Part shown: positions 10,386 to 20,904 of the stretch, piece after piece
Layout: each line of letters begins with the position of its first letter
How positions within the stretch are numbered: position 1 is the first letter of the stretch
Assembly: GCA_009760885.1 (NCBI GenBank)
Contig: CM019693.1
Span: forward strand, 47,374,751-47,438,750
Length of the DNA stretch: 64,000 nt
Source of the DNA: Achatina immaculata
Lineage: Eukaryota; Mollusca; Gastropoda; Stylommatophora; Achatinidae
Direction of reading: 5' to 3'
Made by a program: the position numbers and the translations under genes
Notes under the pieces: model-generated
The model's input: only the letters and a program-made list of their open reading frames with translations
What the model was told of the DNA's origin: nothing
The model's database searches: none

Positions 10386-11808
10386 CTCTCTCTCTCTCTC
10401 TGAGCCTTAAGTGCCCAGGGCACGTGGGGCTTCCGCAAGGGTTTTCCACAAATGCCTGTCCTTCGCCTTTTTTTCTGCTCTTGCCCAGGTGAGCCCTCCA
10501 TTGCTCAACATCCTTTCTTTTTTTCTTCTCCATGTCTCTTTTGGTCTACCCTTACTTCTGCTCCCCTGCGGTGTCCATCTTAGTGCTATTTTTGGTAGTG
10601 AGTTGTCAGTCATTCGGAGCACTTGTCCTAACCGTCGCCAGCGTCTTTCCTCAATAATTGTTGTCATTGGTTTTATCTGCATTTCTGCTAATAAGATGTT
10701 ATTTCTTATGGTGTTTGGCCAAAATATTTTTCTAATTCTTCGTAAACATTTAGTCTGGAAAGAATCCAACTTGTTTTCTATTGTTTTGGTGATTTTCCAG
10801 CATTCACTTCCATAGAGTAGTACACTTAGAACATTACTCTTAAATATCCTGATTTTCATATTTATGCTTAGTTTTTTTTATTTCCATATATTCTGCAGCA
10901 TTGCAAAAGCCTGGTTTGCTCTAGTAAGTCTGCTGTTGATGTCCTCTGTGCTGTCTCCATTTTCTACTACTCTGCTGCCAAGGTATACAAATTCATTGAC
11001 CTCCTCCACTAACTTGCTATCTACTCTGAGTACATTTCTGTTGTTCACATTTTGCTTCATTAACTTTGTCTTTCCTACGTTGATCTTTAGTCCTATGTTG
11101 TTTGCATTCTGAGTTAGCTTGTTTATTTTATCTTGCATATCTTTACTCGGCATCAAGTGGAATGAATTCAAGAACAATGCAGAGATAAGACAGATGACTG
11201 AACAACAACCAGTCTCACGGGTGATCAGGAAAAGGAGATGGACATATGTTGGCCACTTGATGAGAAGAAATGAGCAGAGAATCCCAAAACAAGCTATCAA
11301 GTGGAACATAACAGGCCGAAGAAAAAGGGGCAGACCGCGTGAAACTCTGAAGAGAACATTATTAAGAGAGGCCAAGTTAACAGGCATAAAATCCTTTGTT
11401 GAGGTTGAAAGACTCGCCGAAGACAGGAAATATTGGCGAACTACTTTGCGAGCCCTATGTGACGTCTAACGGCACGGGAAGGATATAAGATAAGATATAA
11501 GATATCTTTGTGACTGCTTGATAATAGACAAATGTCGTCCGCAAAGTCAAGGTCCTCCAGCACTGTGTCAAGGGTCCATTGTAATCCTCTGCATTTGTCT
11601 GATGTTGCCTCCTTCATTAACCAGTCTACTGCCAAGATAAATAATGTTGGTGATAGTACACATCCCTGTTTCACTCCTGTTTGTACCCTAAAGCTGCTGG
11701 AGGTATGTTCTCCACAGACAACTTTGCACTGAAAACCCTCGTATAGGGCTTTGATTACATTAACTATTTTATGGGGGAGGCCATGCCATCTTAGGATTTT
11801 CCACAGTG
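10386..11808 (-). mobile_element. LINE-A copy 3 with perfect 12-bp target duplication, interrupted by LINE-D
   Basis: 5'-truncated LINE-A on the - strand, from its (AG)n tail at 10386 to GCACTGTGGAAAATCC at about 11790-11808. ATCAACGATACT flanks it on both sides (10374-10385 and 11809-11820), the signature of target-primed insertion. The element is split at 11144/11502 by LINE-D. RT motifs of the right part (VKQGCVLSPTLF and FADD) are on the - strand at 11510-11700. Confidence 0.92.
11145..11501 (+). mobile_element. LINE-D 3' fragment nested in LINE-A copy 3
   Basis: 3' end of another LINE: LGIKWNEFKNNAEIRQM, RKRRWTYVGHLMRR, TGRRKRGRPRETLKR, terminal TLRALCDV-stop, then an (ATAAG)n-type tail. 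ATATCTTT stands on both sides (11137-11144 and 11502-11509) as an 8-bp target duplication, and LINE-A resumes without loss. Other copies of the family are at 44714, 46985 and 54466. Confidence 0.92.
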
Positions 11809-11820
11809 ATCAACGATACT

Positions 11821-12257
11821 AGCAGAATTGAAAAGAAGAATAAAAACTTCTCTCAGCCAAGTCATCACCTTGTGTATTGTCATGCTGAGTTCAGGTCCTT
11901 GTGTTATTGCTGTGACTTCCAGTCATTCTTTACAAGTAATAGAATAACCTGCTACCTGTATTGCCAGTTTGGCTGTTAAGCCTTTCACTGCTATGGACAT
12001 GTCTAGACATTTTGCTGCATCGCTGCCAAGGACATCTTAACATATCCCAAAATTTCTGCTTCCCAGGTGACAGTGACATTTTAACTCTTTTTTTTGTGTG
12101 TGTGTGCATTTTACTAGTCTGCTATAAACTGCTGTAGTCACTCAAGAAAGGGAAAAATCACAGTAGCTATTTTTAGTTAAATGTGACCTAGTTTCAGCTA
12201 GCAGGACTTGTCTACAAGTCAGTTGAAATGTTAATTTTGCATCATGAGACATGATGG
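11821..12257. other. Unassigned intron sequence
   Basis: AT-rich, non-repetitive. No open frame with a recognisable product, no RNA gene and no repeat seen. Confidence 0.5.
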
Positions 12258-12265
12258 GTTATCAG

Positions 12266-12725
12266 CACTGTTCCCTCTAAGTGCCACGCACATAAAGAAT
12301 CATACCGCGCACAAAATTTTTGGAGCCGCGCAAAAAAAAAAAAAAAATGAAGCTGCTACTTTTATTTTCCAGTTTCCAGATATTACTCCGTGCTATAATT
12401 GCGATCAAGAAAAATACAATGATGTTACATGTTCTTCCTTTACTGTTTCTTTCTTGTTGAGAAATGACTGTCAGATTGGATGTTTCAACTGATCTTTTAT
12501 CATGTAATTTTGGTAGTACTGTAGCAGAATCACTGAATAAGTAAACAAAGAAATCATCATTGCAATTAACTAAATACCAGTAACTGAAAAATACAGCAGG
12601 TTTATCATGTTATTAAATGTACAGGCCTTTACGGTGTGTGCACGCACACGTACACATTATTATGCAAATTTACACATGAGCTGAACATTTTGCATACAGA
12701 CCGCAAAGCCTTAGAGAGAACATTG
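12266..12725. mobile_element. Non-autonomous hAT element with 8-bp target duplication
   Basis: A 460-bp element. The left end CACTGTTCCCTCTAAG is mirrored at the right by CTTAGAGAGAACATTG (inverted: CAATGTTCTCTCTAAG). GTTATCAG stands on both sides (12258-12265 and 12726-12733). An 8-bp duplication with CA-starting short terminal inverted repeats is the hAT pattern. The interior (poly-A stretch, CA-rich stretch) shows no transposase, so it would need an enzyme supplied in trans. Confidence 0.85.
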
Positions 12726-12733
12726 GTTATCAG

Positions 12734-13389
12734 TACTGTGCATGCATGTGTTCATTGCATTCCAGTGTTCCATCTTACATTATCCTCTACACTGGTATTT
12801 TGTGGTCATGCTGCATTTAGTATATTATAACATGTTTCTTATACCATGGCCTGAAAACATATTGGTACAGAAACTCTTAATTGTCTTACATGCAAAGGGC
12901 AATAATGAAGATGAGATATGTAGTTCTGACAGCGGACAAGATAACCAGAGTGCTTCTGCCCAGTCATGAACATCGACTGGATGATTGACAAGAATAAACA
13001 AGTTGAAAATACTTGTCAATCAATTGTTTGCTTCGATCATCTGCGTGTAGTGGAATTATGTCCTGCGATAGCTTTTAAACTTTTTTTTCATATTACCTTC
13101 AAGTATGTTGCATTTCTGAGACAGTGACTTTGATTATCAAATTTGAGACGCATTTCCCACCAATAAAATCATCAGCATTGAAGGAAAAGGGCCCAATGAG
13201 AAAGTGCGTTATGTGTGTGAAAAGTATAAGACAACAGAAAACAAGATAAATGCCCAAAGATTATGATGTTGGATTGTGTGTTATGCTATTTTTTGGAAAA
13301 TTTCACACACAAAAACGTTATTGAAAAAAAGATTTTTTCTTTTTATTTAAAAAAAAAATGTTATGTAAAAATCATTTACTGAAGAAGTT
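12734..13389. other. Unassigned intron sequence
   Basis: AT-rich single-copy-looking sequence with A and T runs near 13320-13365. No gene, RNA or mobile element recognised. Confidence 0.5.
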
Positions 13390-13797
13390 TTAATCATTGA
13401 GACAATAAATAGTAATATAGTGATCGAGAAGATAAATAGTACTAAAGTCATCAAGACAATAAATAGTAATATAGTGATCGAGATGATAAATAGTAATTAT
13501 ATTCATCCAGAAGATAAATAGTAATATAGTCATCAAGAAGATAAATAGTAATATAGTCATCAAGAAGATAAATAGTAATATAGTCATTGAGAAGATAAAT
13601 AGTAATATAGTCATTGAGAAGATAAATAGTAATATAGTGATCGAGAAGATAAATAGTAATATAGTCGAGAAGATAAATTGTAATATAGTTATCGAGAAGA
13701 TAAATAGTAATATAGTCATTGAGAAGATAAATACTAATATAGTCATTGAGAAGATAAATAGTAATATAGTGATCAAGAAGATAAATAGTAATATGTG
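13390..13797. repeat. 26-bp AT-rich minisatellite
   Basis: About 15 units of GAAGATAAATAGTAATATAG plus TCATCA-type ends. It creates long but meaningless open frames on the - strand. Confidence 0.93.
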
Positions 13798-14022
13798 AAA
13801 TGAGCAGGGGAAAAATAATCACAAAGAGTTGTGATAAGTATTTTCAGACAACAACAAAAAAAAGTATTCAGCACCAAGGGAGAATATGCAAGCAGAAAGT
13901 AGTAGCACAACAGGTGACGGCATGCAAGGTGAACACAGCAGTGAAATATGAAATAAATGTTTATGATTGACAAGATGATCCTGATATTTTACCAGTTGTC
14001 TTTGACTGACTTGACAGAAGGT

Positions 14023-14982
14023 GCCAAACAAAGTTACATCATGCTAGCATGGGCAGTAGATTATTTAAACATTTCCTTCATGACCAAACAAAGTTACATC
14101 ATGCTAGCATGAGCAGTAGATTATTTAAACATTTCCTTCATGACCAAACAAAGTTACATCATACTAGCATGAGCAGTAGATTATTTAAACATTTTCTTCA
14201 TGACCAAACAAAGTTACATCATGCTAGCATGGGCAGTAGATTATTTAAACATTTCCTTCATGACCAAACAAAGTTACATCATGCTAGCATGGGCAGTAGA
14301 TTATTTAAACATTTTCTTCATGACCAAACAAAGTTACATCATGCTAGCATGAGCAGTAGATTATTTAAACATTTTCTTCATGACCAAACAAAGTTACATC
14401 ATGCTAGCATGAGCAATAGATTATTTAAACATTTCCTTCATGACCAAACAAAGTTACATCATGCTAGCATGAGCAGTAGATTATTTAAACATTTTCTTCA
14501 TGACCAAACAAAGTTACATCATGCTAGCATGGGCAGTAGATTATTTAAACATTTTCTTCATGACCAAACAAAGTTACATCATACTAGCATGAGCAGTAGA
14601 TTATTTAAACATTTCCTTCATGACCAAACAAAGTTACATCATACTAGCATGAGCAGTAGATTATTTAAACATTTTCTTCATGACCAAACAAAGTTACATC
14701 ATACTAGCATGAGCAGTAGATTATTTAAACATTTTCTTCATGACCAAACAAAGTTACATCATGCTAGCATGAGCAGTAGATTATTTAAACATTTTCTTCA
14801 TGACCAAACAAAGTTACATCATGTTAGCATGAGCAGTAGATTATTTAAACATTTTCTTCATGACCAAACAAAGTTACATCATGCTAGCATGAGCAGTAGA
14901 TTATTTAAACATTTTCTTCATGACCAAACAAAGTTACATCATGCTAGCATGAGCAGTAGATTATTTAAACATTTCCTTCATG
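14023..14982. repeat. 60-bp minisatellite, 16 near-identical units
   Basis: The unit (starting CCAAACAAAGTTACATCAT, ending TTTCCTTCATGA) repeats in exact 60-bp register for 16 units, with only a few alternating substitutions (GGGCAG/GAGCAG, CATGC/CATAC, TTTCC/TTTTC). The period is a multiple of 3, so a + frame stays open for 16 repeats of MSSRLFKHFLHDQTKLHHAS. I see no splice signals, start context or homology to suggest it is translated. Confidence 0.96.
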
Positions 14983-15049
14983 ATGAACACTACATTCTGC
15001 TGTGGAAGTTTTACAGGAACACTAGTGCTATATCTTCTTTACTGTGGAA

Positions 15050-15450
15050 AAATTATGATTCAGCTGAAGATCTCTTGTCTTGTTCTTCCTCATTTACTGC
15101 CAGGTGTAGAGGTGAAGTGCAATTGTCTCCCAATGGCTCGCCTGTTTGGCTTCGTACACTGAGATGTTCAGGGACTCTGCTATACCATCGGTCCATCGTT
15201 TGCATGGCCGGCCCCTTCCTCTGCCCTTGTGTGGTCTGTAAAACATTGCTCTCTGTGGTACACATTCTGTTGGTAGTCATGACACATGACCTAACCATTT
15301 TATTTGCTGTTTTTGAATATAGTTCAGAACGGGTTCAACTCCTACTTTATTTCTAATAACATCATTTCTGATTCTGTCCATTCTTGATATTCCAAGAATT
15401 CTTCTCAAGAATCTCATTTCACTTGTAATTTTCCTCAACAGCAGAAGATA
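15050..15450 (-). mobile_element. LINE-E 3' fragment (RTE-like)
   Basis: Antisense C-terminal LINE block: EMRFLRRILGISRMDRI, RNDVIRNKVGVEPVL, a WLGHV-like block and GRGRGRPCKRWTDGIAESL. Decayed by stops and frameshifts. Its 5' portion is repeated at 16769-16890 by the segmental duplication. Confidence 0.82.
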
Positions 15451-16000
15451 AATTTGTAAATTCTCAATGGATAATTTTACATGTTAACTTGAGTATTTAA
15501 GCCATGGGTGACAAGAAATGCAAGTGAGCAAATGTTTTCTTTCATTAGAGCAGCACTTACACTGTGTTATTTACCAGTAGTTTTTACAAAGTTATTTTGT
15601 GGACTTGTGTCAGGTTGTTTATTACTGTCTGTGAGCTGTTATTGATATTGTTTATTACTGAGCTGATAGCCTGTCTGTGAGCTGTTATTTGATATTGTTT
15701 ATTACTGAGCTGATAACCTGTCTGTGAGCTGTTATTTGATATTGTTTATTACTGAGCTGATAACCTGTATGTCAGTGTTAAGTTGTTTGAGACATTATCT
15801 AAAAAAATGTTTAATAAAATCAGCTACATGAGCTAGAATTGGCATGATCCATGTTTCACATAATTTCTTTATAATGTTTTTTTTTTTTTAAGTAAGAGTT
15901 TTATTTGGTTTTCTGTTTAAAGTTTTTTTTAAGAGTTTGATTTGGTTTTCTGTTTAACTGTGGGTTATAAAAACTGTGAGTCTGCTTGTTTGTTGTGAAG

Positions 16001-16140
16001 GTGAACAATTACCAGGAGATGATGGACATGTTCATGGGGAGAGTGTTCAGCATGACCCAAGCAAGGACAATGTCACAGTCTTTGTCTCCAACCTGGACTT
16101 TGCTGTGGAAGAGGATAAGCTGAAAGAAGTGTTTCACAAG
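16001..16140 (+). CDS. SART3: SART3 exon B, copy 1: start of RRM1
   Basis: Encodes EQLPGDDGHVHGESVQHDPS and then RRM1 beta-1 (KDNVTVFVSNLDF, the RNP2 strand) and helix 1 (EEDKLKEVFHK). This matches the SART3 order HDSSKDSITVFVSNLP of vertebrates. RRM1 binds U6 snRNA. Acceptor is TGTGAAG before 16001. The exon starts with two bases of a split Ser codon from exon A and ends in phase 0. The donor is the weak GTCTAG. Copies 2 and 3 have the same 140 bases. Because 140 is not a multiple of three, splicing two copies into one mRNA would shift the frame, so a working transcript should use only one. Confidence 0.93.
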
Positions 16141-16335
16141 GTCTAGCATACATCATTAGTGTAACTTACAGGTCTAGCACATAGTGTAACTTACAGGTCT
16201 AGCACACATTAGTGTAACTTACAGGTCTAGCACACATTAGTGTAACTTACAGGTCTAGCACATAGTGTAACTTATAGATCCAGCACATGCATTGTTAGTG
16301 TAACTTACAGGACTAGCACATATTAGTGTAATTTA
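16141..16335. repeat. 31-bp minisatellite starting at the SART3 exon B donor (three copies in the triplication)
   Basis: Units of AGGTCTAGCACACATCATTAGTGTAACTTAC type begin at the exon border itself: exon end ACAAG then GTCTAGCATACATC, and each later unit repeats ACAGGTCTAGC. The same array follows the other exon copies at 17572 and 18744. Confidence 0.9.
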
Positions 16336-16679
16336 TAACACTTAGATTATGTGTAGTCTGACAGTGCAGACATGTAAATTATGTTGAGTAGAAGGATGTG
16401 TGTGACCAAGTTTTGCAAACAAAAAATGTGGAAAGGGAGAATGTGTGAGAAATGATGACAAGAAGGAGAAGAGCATTGGAAGCAGAAAAACAATAGCAAG
16501 CCAATATTTCAGTGATAACGCCTTGTATGAAGGACAAGAGAGAGGCAGCACATGGATTTGCAGCTTATCTGATGTCAGAAGACATGTTTTGAGAGAATTT
16601 GTTTCTTCTCTGCAAGACAGCACAAGGTGTAATGGCTGGTGATTGCTTTTTTTTAATCATCATCCAAGCACAAGGGTGG

Positions 16680-16680
<1 letters not shown>

Positions 16681-16712
<32 letters not shown>
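16681..16712. repeat. (TG)n microsatellite
   Basis: TGTG run of about 30 bases in copy 1 of the triplication. The corresponding run at about 19287-19305 is shorter. Confidence 0.9.
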
Positions 16713-16716
<4 letters not shown>

Positions 16717-17431
16717 TGCGGATGAATGGATGTATGCATTCATGTATGTCTGTATTATGTATGTATGTCAGAACGGGTTCAACTCCTACTTTATTTCTAA
16801 TAACATCATTTCTGATTCTGTCCATTCTTGATATTCCAAGAATTCTTCTCAAGAATCTCATTTCACTTGTAATTTTCCTCAACAGCAGAAGATAAATTTG
16901 TAAATTCTCAATGGATAATTTTACATGTTAACTTGAGTATTTAAGCCATGGGTGACAAGAAATGCAAGTGAGCAAATGTTTTCTTTCATTAGAGCAGCAC
17001 TTACACTGTGTTATTTACCAGTAGTTTTTACAAAGTTATTTTGTGGACTTGTGTCAGGTTGTTTATTACTGTCTGTGAGCTGTTATTTGATATTGTTTAT
17101 TACTGAGCTGATAGCCTGTCTGTGAGCTGTTATTTGATATTGTTTATTACTGAGCTGATAACCTGTCTGTGAGCTGTTATTTGATATTGTTTATTACTGA
17201 GCTGATAACCTGTATGTCAGTGTTAAGTTGTTTGAGACATTTAATAAAATCAGCTACATGAGCTAGAATTGGCATGATCCATGTTTCACATAATTTCTTT
17301 ATAATGTTTTTTTTTTTTTTAAGTAAGAGTTTGATTTGGTTTTCTGTTTAAAGTTTTTTTTAAGAGTTTGATTTGGTTTTCTGTTTAACTGTGGGTTATA
17401 AAAACTGTGAGTCTGCTTGTTTGTTGTGAAG

Positions 17432-17571
17432 GTGAACAATTACCAGGAGATGATGGACATGTTCATGGGGAGAGTGTTCAGCATGACCCAAGCAAGGACA
17501 ATGTCACAGTCTTTGTCTCCAACCTGGACTTTGCTGTGGAAGAGGATAAGCTGAAAGAAGTGTTTCACAAG
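17432..17571 (+). CDS. SART3: SART3 exon B, copy 2
   Basis: Second copy of the RRM1-start exon with the same bases, acceptor and GTCTAG donor as copy 1. It lies in the second unit of the segmental triplication. It can replace copy 1 in frame but cannot be added to it in frame. Confidence 0.85.
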
Positions 17572-18603
17572 GTCTAGCATACATCATTAGTGTAACTTAC
17601 AGGTCTAGCACATAGTGTAACTTACAGGTCTAGCACACATCATTAGTGTAACTTACAGGTCTAGCACACATCATTAGTGTAACTTACAGGTCTAGCACAT
17701 AGTGTAACTTATAGATCCAGCACATGCATTGTTAGTGTAACTTACAGGACTAGCACATATTAGTGTAATTTATAACACTTAGATTATGTGTAGTCTGACA
17801 GTGCAGACATGTAAATTATGTTGAGTAGAAGGATGTGTGTGACCAAGTTTTGCAAACAAAAAATGTGGAAAGGGAGAATGTGTGAGAAATGATGACAAGA
17901 AGGAGAAGAGCATGTGGAATCAGAAAAACAATAGCAAGCCAATATTTCAGTGATACGCCTTGTATGAAGGACAAGAGAGAGGCAGCACATGGATTTGCAG
18001 CTTATCTGATGTCAGAAGACATGTTTTGAGAGAATTTGTTGCTTCTCTGCAAGACAGCACAAGATAAATTTGTAAATTCTCAATGGATAATTTTACATGT
18101 TAACTTGAGTATTTAAGCCATGGGTGACAAGAAATGCAAGTGAGCAAATGTTTTCTTTCATTAGAGCAGCACTTACACTGTGTTATTTACCAGTAGTTTT
18201 TACAAAGTTATTTTGTGGACTTGTGTCAGGTTGTTTATTACTGTCTGTGAGCTGTTATTTGATATTGTTTATTACTGAGCTGATAACCTGTCTGTGAGCT
18301 GTTATTTGATATTGTTTATTACTGAGCTGATAACCTGTCTGTGAGCTGTTATTTGATATTGTTTATTACTGAGCTGATAACCTGTATGTCAGTGTTAAGT
18401 TGTTTGAGACATTTAATAAAATCAGCTACATGAGCTAGAATTGGCATGATCCATGTTTCACATAATTTCTTTATAATGTTTTTTTTTTTTTTAAGTAAGA
18501 GTTTGATTTGGTTTTCTGTTTAAAGTTTTTTTTAAGAGTTTGATTTGGTTTTCTGTTTAACTGTGGGTTATAAAAACTGTGAGTCTGCTTGTTTGTTGTG
18601 AAG

Positions 18604-18743
18604 GTGAACAATTACCAGGAGATGATGGACATGTTCATGGGGAGAGTGTTCAGCATGACCCAAGCAAGGACAATGTCACAGTCTTTGTCTCCAACCTGGA
18701 CTTTGCTGTGGAAGAGGATAAGCTGAAAGAAGTGTTTCACAAG
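18604..18743 (+). CDS. SART3: SART3 exon B, copy 3
   Basis: Third copy, nearest to exon C and therefore the one with the shortest downstream intron (about 660 bp). Same 140 bases, acceptor and donor as the other copies. No stop or frameshift in any copy, so which one is used cannot be told from sequence. Confidence 0.85.
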
Positions 18744-19400
18744 GTCTAGCATACATCATTAGTGTAACTTACAGGTCTAGCACATAGTGTAACTTACAGG
18801 TCTAGCACACATCATTAGTGTAACTTACAGGTCTAGCACACATCATTAGTGTAACTTACAGGTCTAGCACATAGTGTAACTTATAGATCCAGCACATGCA
18901 TTGTTAGTGTAACTTACAGGACTAGCACATATTAGTGTAATTTATAACACTTAGATTATGTGTAGTCTGACAGTGCAGACATGTAAATTATGTTGAGTAG
19001 AAGGATGTGTGTGACCAAGTTTTGCAAACAAAAAATGTGGAAAGGGAGAATGTGTGAGAAATGATGACAAGAAGGAGAAGAGCATGTGGAATCAGAAAAA
19101 CAATAGCAAGCCAATATTTCAGTGATACGCCTTGTATGAAGGACAAGAGAGAGGCAGCACATGGATTTGCAGCTTATCTGATGTCAGAAGACATGTTTTG
19201 AGAGAATTTGTTGCTTCTCTGCAAGACAGCACAAGGTGTAATGGCTGGTGATTGCTTTTTTTTAATCATCATCCAAGCACAAGGGTGGATGTGTGTGTGT
19301 GTGTGGGTATGCGGATGAATGGATGTATGCATTCATGTATGTCTGTATTATGTATGTATGTATTCAACAGTAATGGGTTTGTGTTAACTTTTTCTGGCAG

Positions 19401-19484
19401 TGTGGAGACATCAGTAACATTCGTCTTGTTAGAAACTACAGAGGCAAGTCTAAAGGTTTTGGGTATATAGAGTTCAAGGACAGT
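19401..19484 (+). CDS. SART3: SART3 exon C: middle of RRM1
   Basis: 28 codons: CGDISNIRLVRNYRGKSKGF then GYIEFKDS. It supplies RRM1 beta-2 and the RNP1 strand (KGFGYIEF), joining directly to EVFHK of exon B in phase 0. Acceptor TTTTTCTGGCAG and donor GTAAGT are both strong. Starts and ends in phase 0. Confidence 0.95.
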
Positions 19485-19499
19485 GTAAGTTACTACATC

Positions 19500-19770
19500 A
19501 GTCAGCCCTATAAGCCAACATACTTCGTTATGTCAGTAGTTTAAAGTAGTATAGTTGATTATATCAGTAGTATAAAGTAGTGTAGTTCACTATATCAGTA
19601 GTTTAAAATAGTGTAGTTAAACTTATGTCAGTAGAAAGTAGTGTAGTTCATTATGTCAGTAGTTTAAAGTAGTGTAGTTAATTATGTCAGTAGAAAGTAG
19701 TGTAGTTGATTATGTCAGTAGTTTAAAGTAGTGTAGTTGGTTATATCACTAGTTTAAAGTAGTGTAGTTT
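19500..19770. repeat. About 31-bp minisatellite
   Basis: Units of the type AGTGTAGTTCATTATGTCAG plus TAGTTTAAAGT, about nine, with deletions of the TTTA part. Immediately followed by the next array. Confidence 0.88.
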
Positions 19771-20876
19771 CTCACTGTGTGGTTGACACAGCTCTCATAA
19801 GATTTGCCAGCTTTCTCACTGTGTGATTGACACAGCTCTCATAAGATTTGCCAGCTTTCTCACTGTGTGGTTGACACAGCTCTCATAAGATTTGCCAGCT
19901 TTCTCACTGTGAGATTGACACAGCTCTCATAAGATGTAGTGGCTTTCTCACTGTGTGGTTGACACAGGTCTCATAAGTTGTAGTGGCTTTCTACTGTGTG
20001 GTTGACACAGCTCTCATAAGGTGTAGTGGCTTTCTGTGTGGTTGACATAGCTCTCATAAGATGTAGGGCCTTTCTCACTGTGTGGTTGACACAGGTCTCA
20101 TAAGATTTGCCAGCTTTTTCACTGTGTGGTTGACACATGTCTCATAAGATTTGCCAGCTTTCTCACTGTGTGATTGACACAGCTCTCATAAGATGTAGTG
20201 GCTTTCTCTCTGTGTGGTTGACACAGCTCTCATAAGATTTGCCAGCTTTCTCACTGTGTGGTTGACACAGCTCTCATAAGATGTAGTGGCTTTCTGTGTG
20301 GTTGACACAGCTCTCATAAGATGTAGTGGCTTTCTCATTGTGTGGTTGACACAGGTCTCATAAGATTTGCCAGCTTTCTCACTGTGAGATTGACACAGCT
20401 CTCATAAGATTTGCCAGGTTTCTCACTGTGTGGTTGACACAGCTCTCATAATATGTAGTGGCTTTCTCACTGTGTGATTGACAGATCTCATAAGATGTAG
20501 TGGCTTTCTGTGTGGTTGACACAGCTCTTATAAGATGTAGTGGCTTTCTCACTGTGTGATTGACACAGCTCTCATAAGATTTGCCAGCTTTCTCACTGTG
20601 TGGTTGACACAGCTCTCATAAGATTTGCCAGCTTTCTCACTGTGAGATTGACACAGCTCTCATAAGATTTGCCAGCTTTCTCACTGTGAGATTGACACAG
20701 CTCTCATAAGATGTGCCAGCTTTCTCACTGTGAGATTGACACAGCTCTCATAAGATTTGCCAGCTTTCTCACTGTGAGATTGACACAGCTCTCATAAGAT
20801 TTGCCAGCTTTCTCACTGTGTGATTGACACAGCTCTTATAAGATGTAGTGGCTTTCTCACTGTGTGGTCACCAGCA
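19768..20876. repeat. 44-bp minisatellite
   Basis: About 26 units: TTTCTCACTGTGTGGTTGAC then ACAGCTCTCATAAGAT followed by either TTGCCAGC or GTAGTGGC. The two end types alternate in blocks. Confidence 0.93.
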
Positions 20877-20904
20877 GATGTTTTGTCAAATTATAAATGT
20901 AGGA

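Larger units (their letters stand above)
15325..19230. repeat. Segmental tandem triplication carrying a SART3 exon
   Basis: Three head-to-tail copies: about 15325-16768, 16769-18061 and 18062-19230. Exon starts are at 16001, 17432 and 18604 (offsets 1431 and 1172). Copies 2 and 3 look almost identical in the stretches compared; copy 1 differs by small indels such as the extra bases in ATTATCTAAAAAAATG near 15790. Each copy holds a 47-bp minisatellite (GAGCTGTTATTTGATATTG-type, three units), the 140-bp exon and a 31-bp minisatellite. Either a recent duplication or an assembly/haplotype artefact. Confidence 0.93.

Noticed and set aside
13390..13822. Ile/Phe-rich frames resembling membrane repeats
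   Set aside because: Product of the AT-rich 26-bp array; hydrophobicity follows from base composition.
14049..15356. 435-codon open frame with 16 repeats of MSSRLFKHFLHDQTKLHHAS
   Set aside because: It is the 60-bp minisatellite read in frame. The array is in a SART3 intron, shows nucleotide-level and not codon-level variation, and has no homology or gene signals.
16681..16831. Cys/Val-rich frame over the TG run
   Set aside because: Translation of a (TG)n microsatellite.
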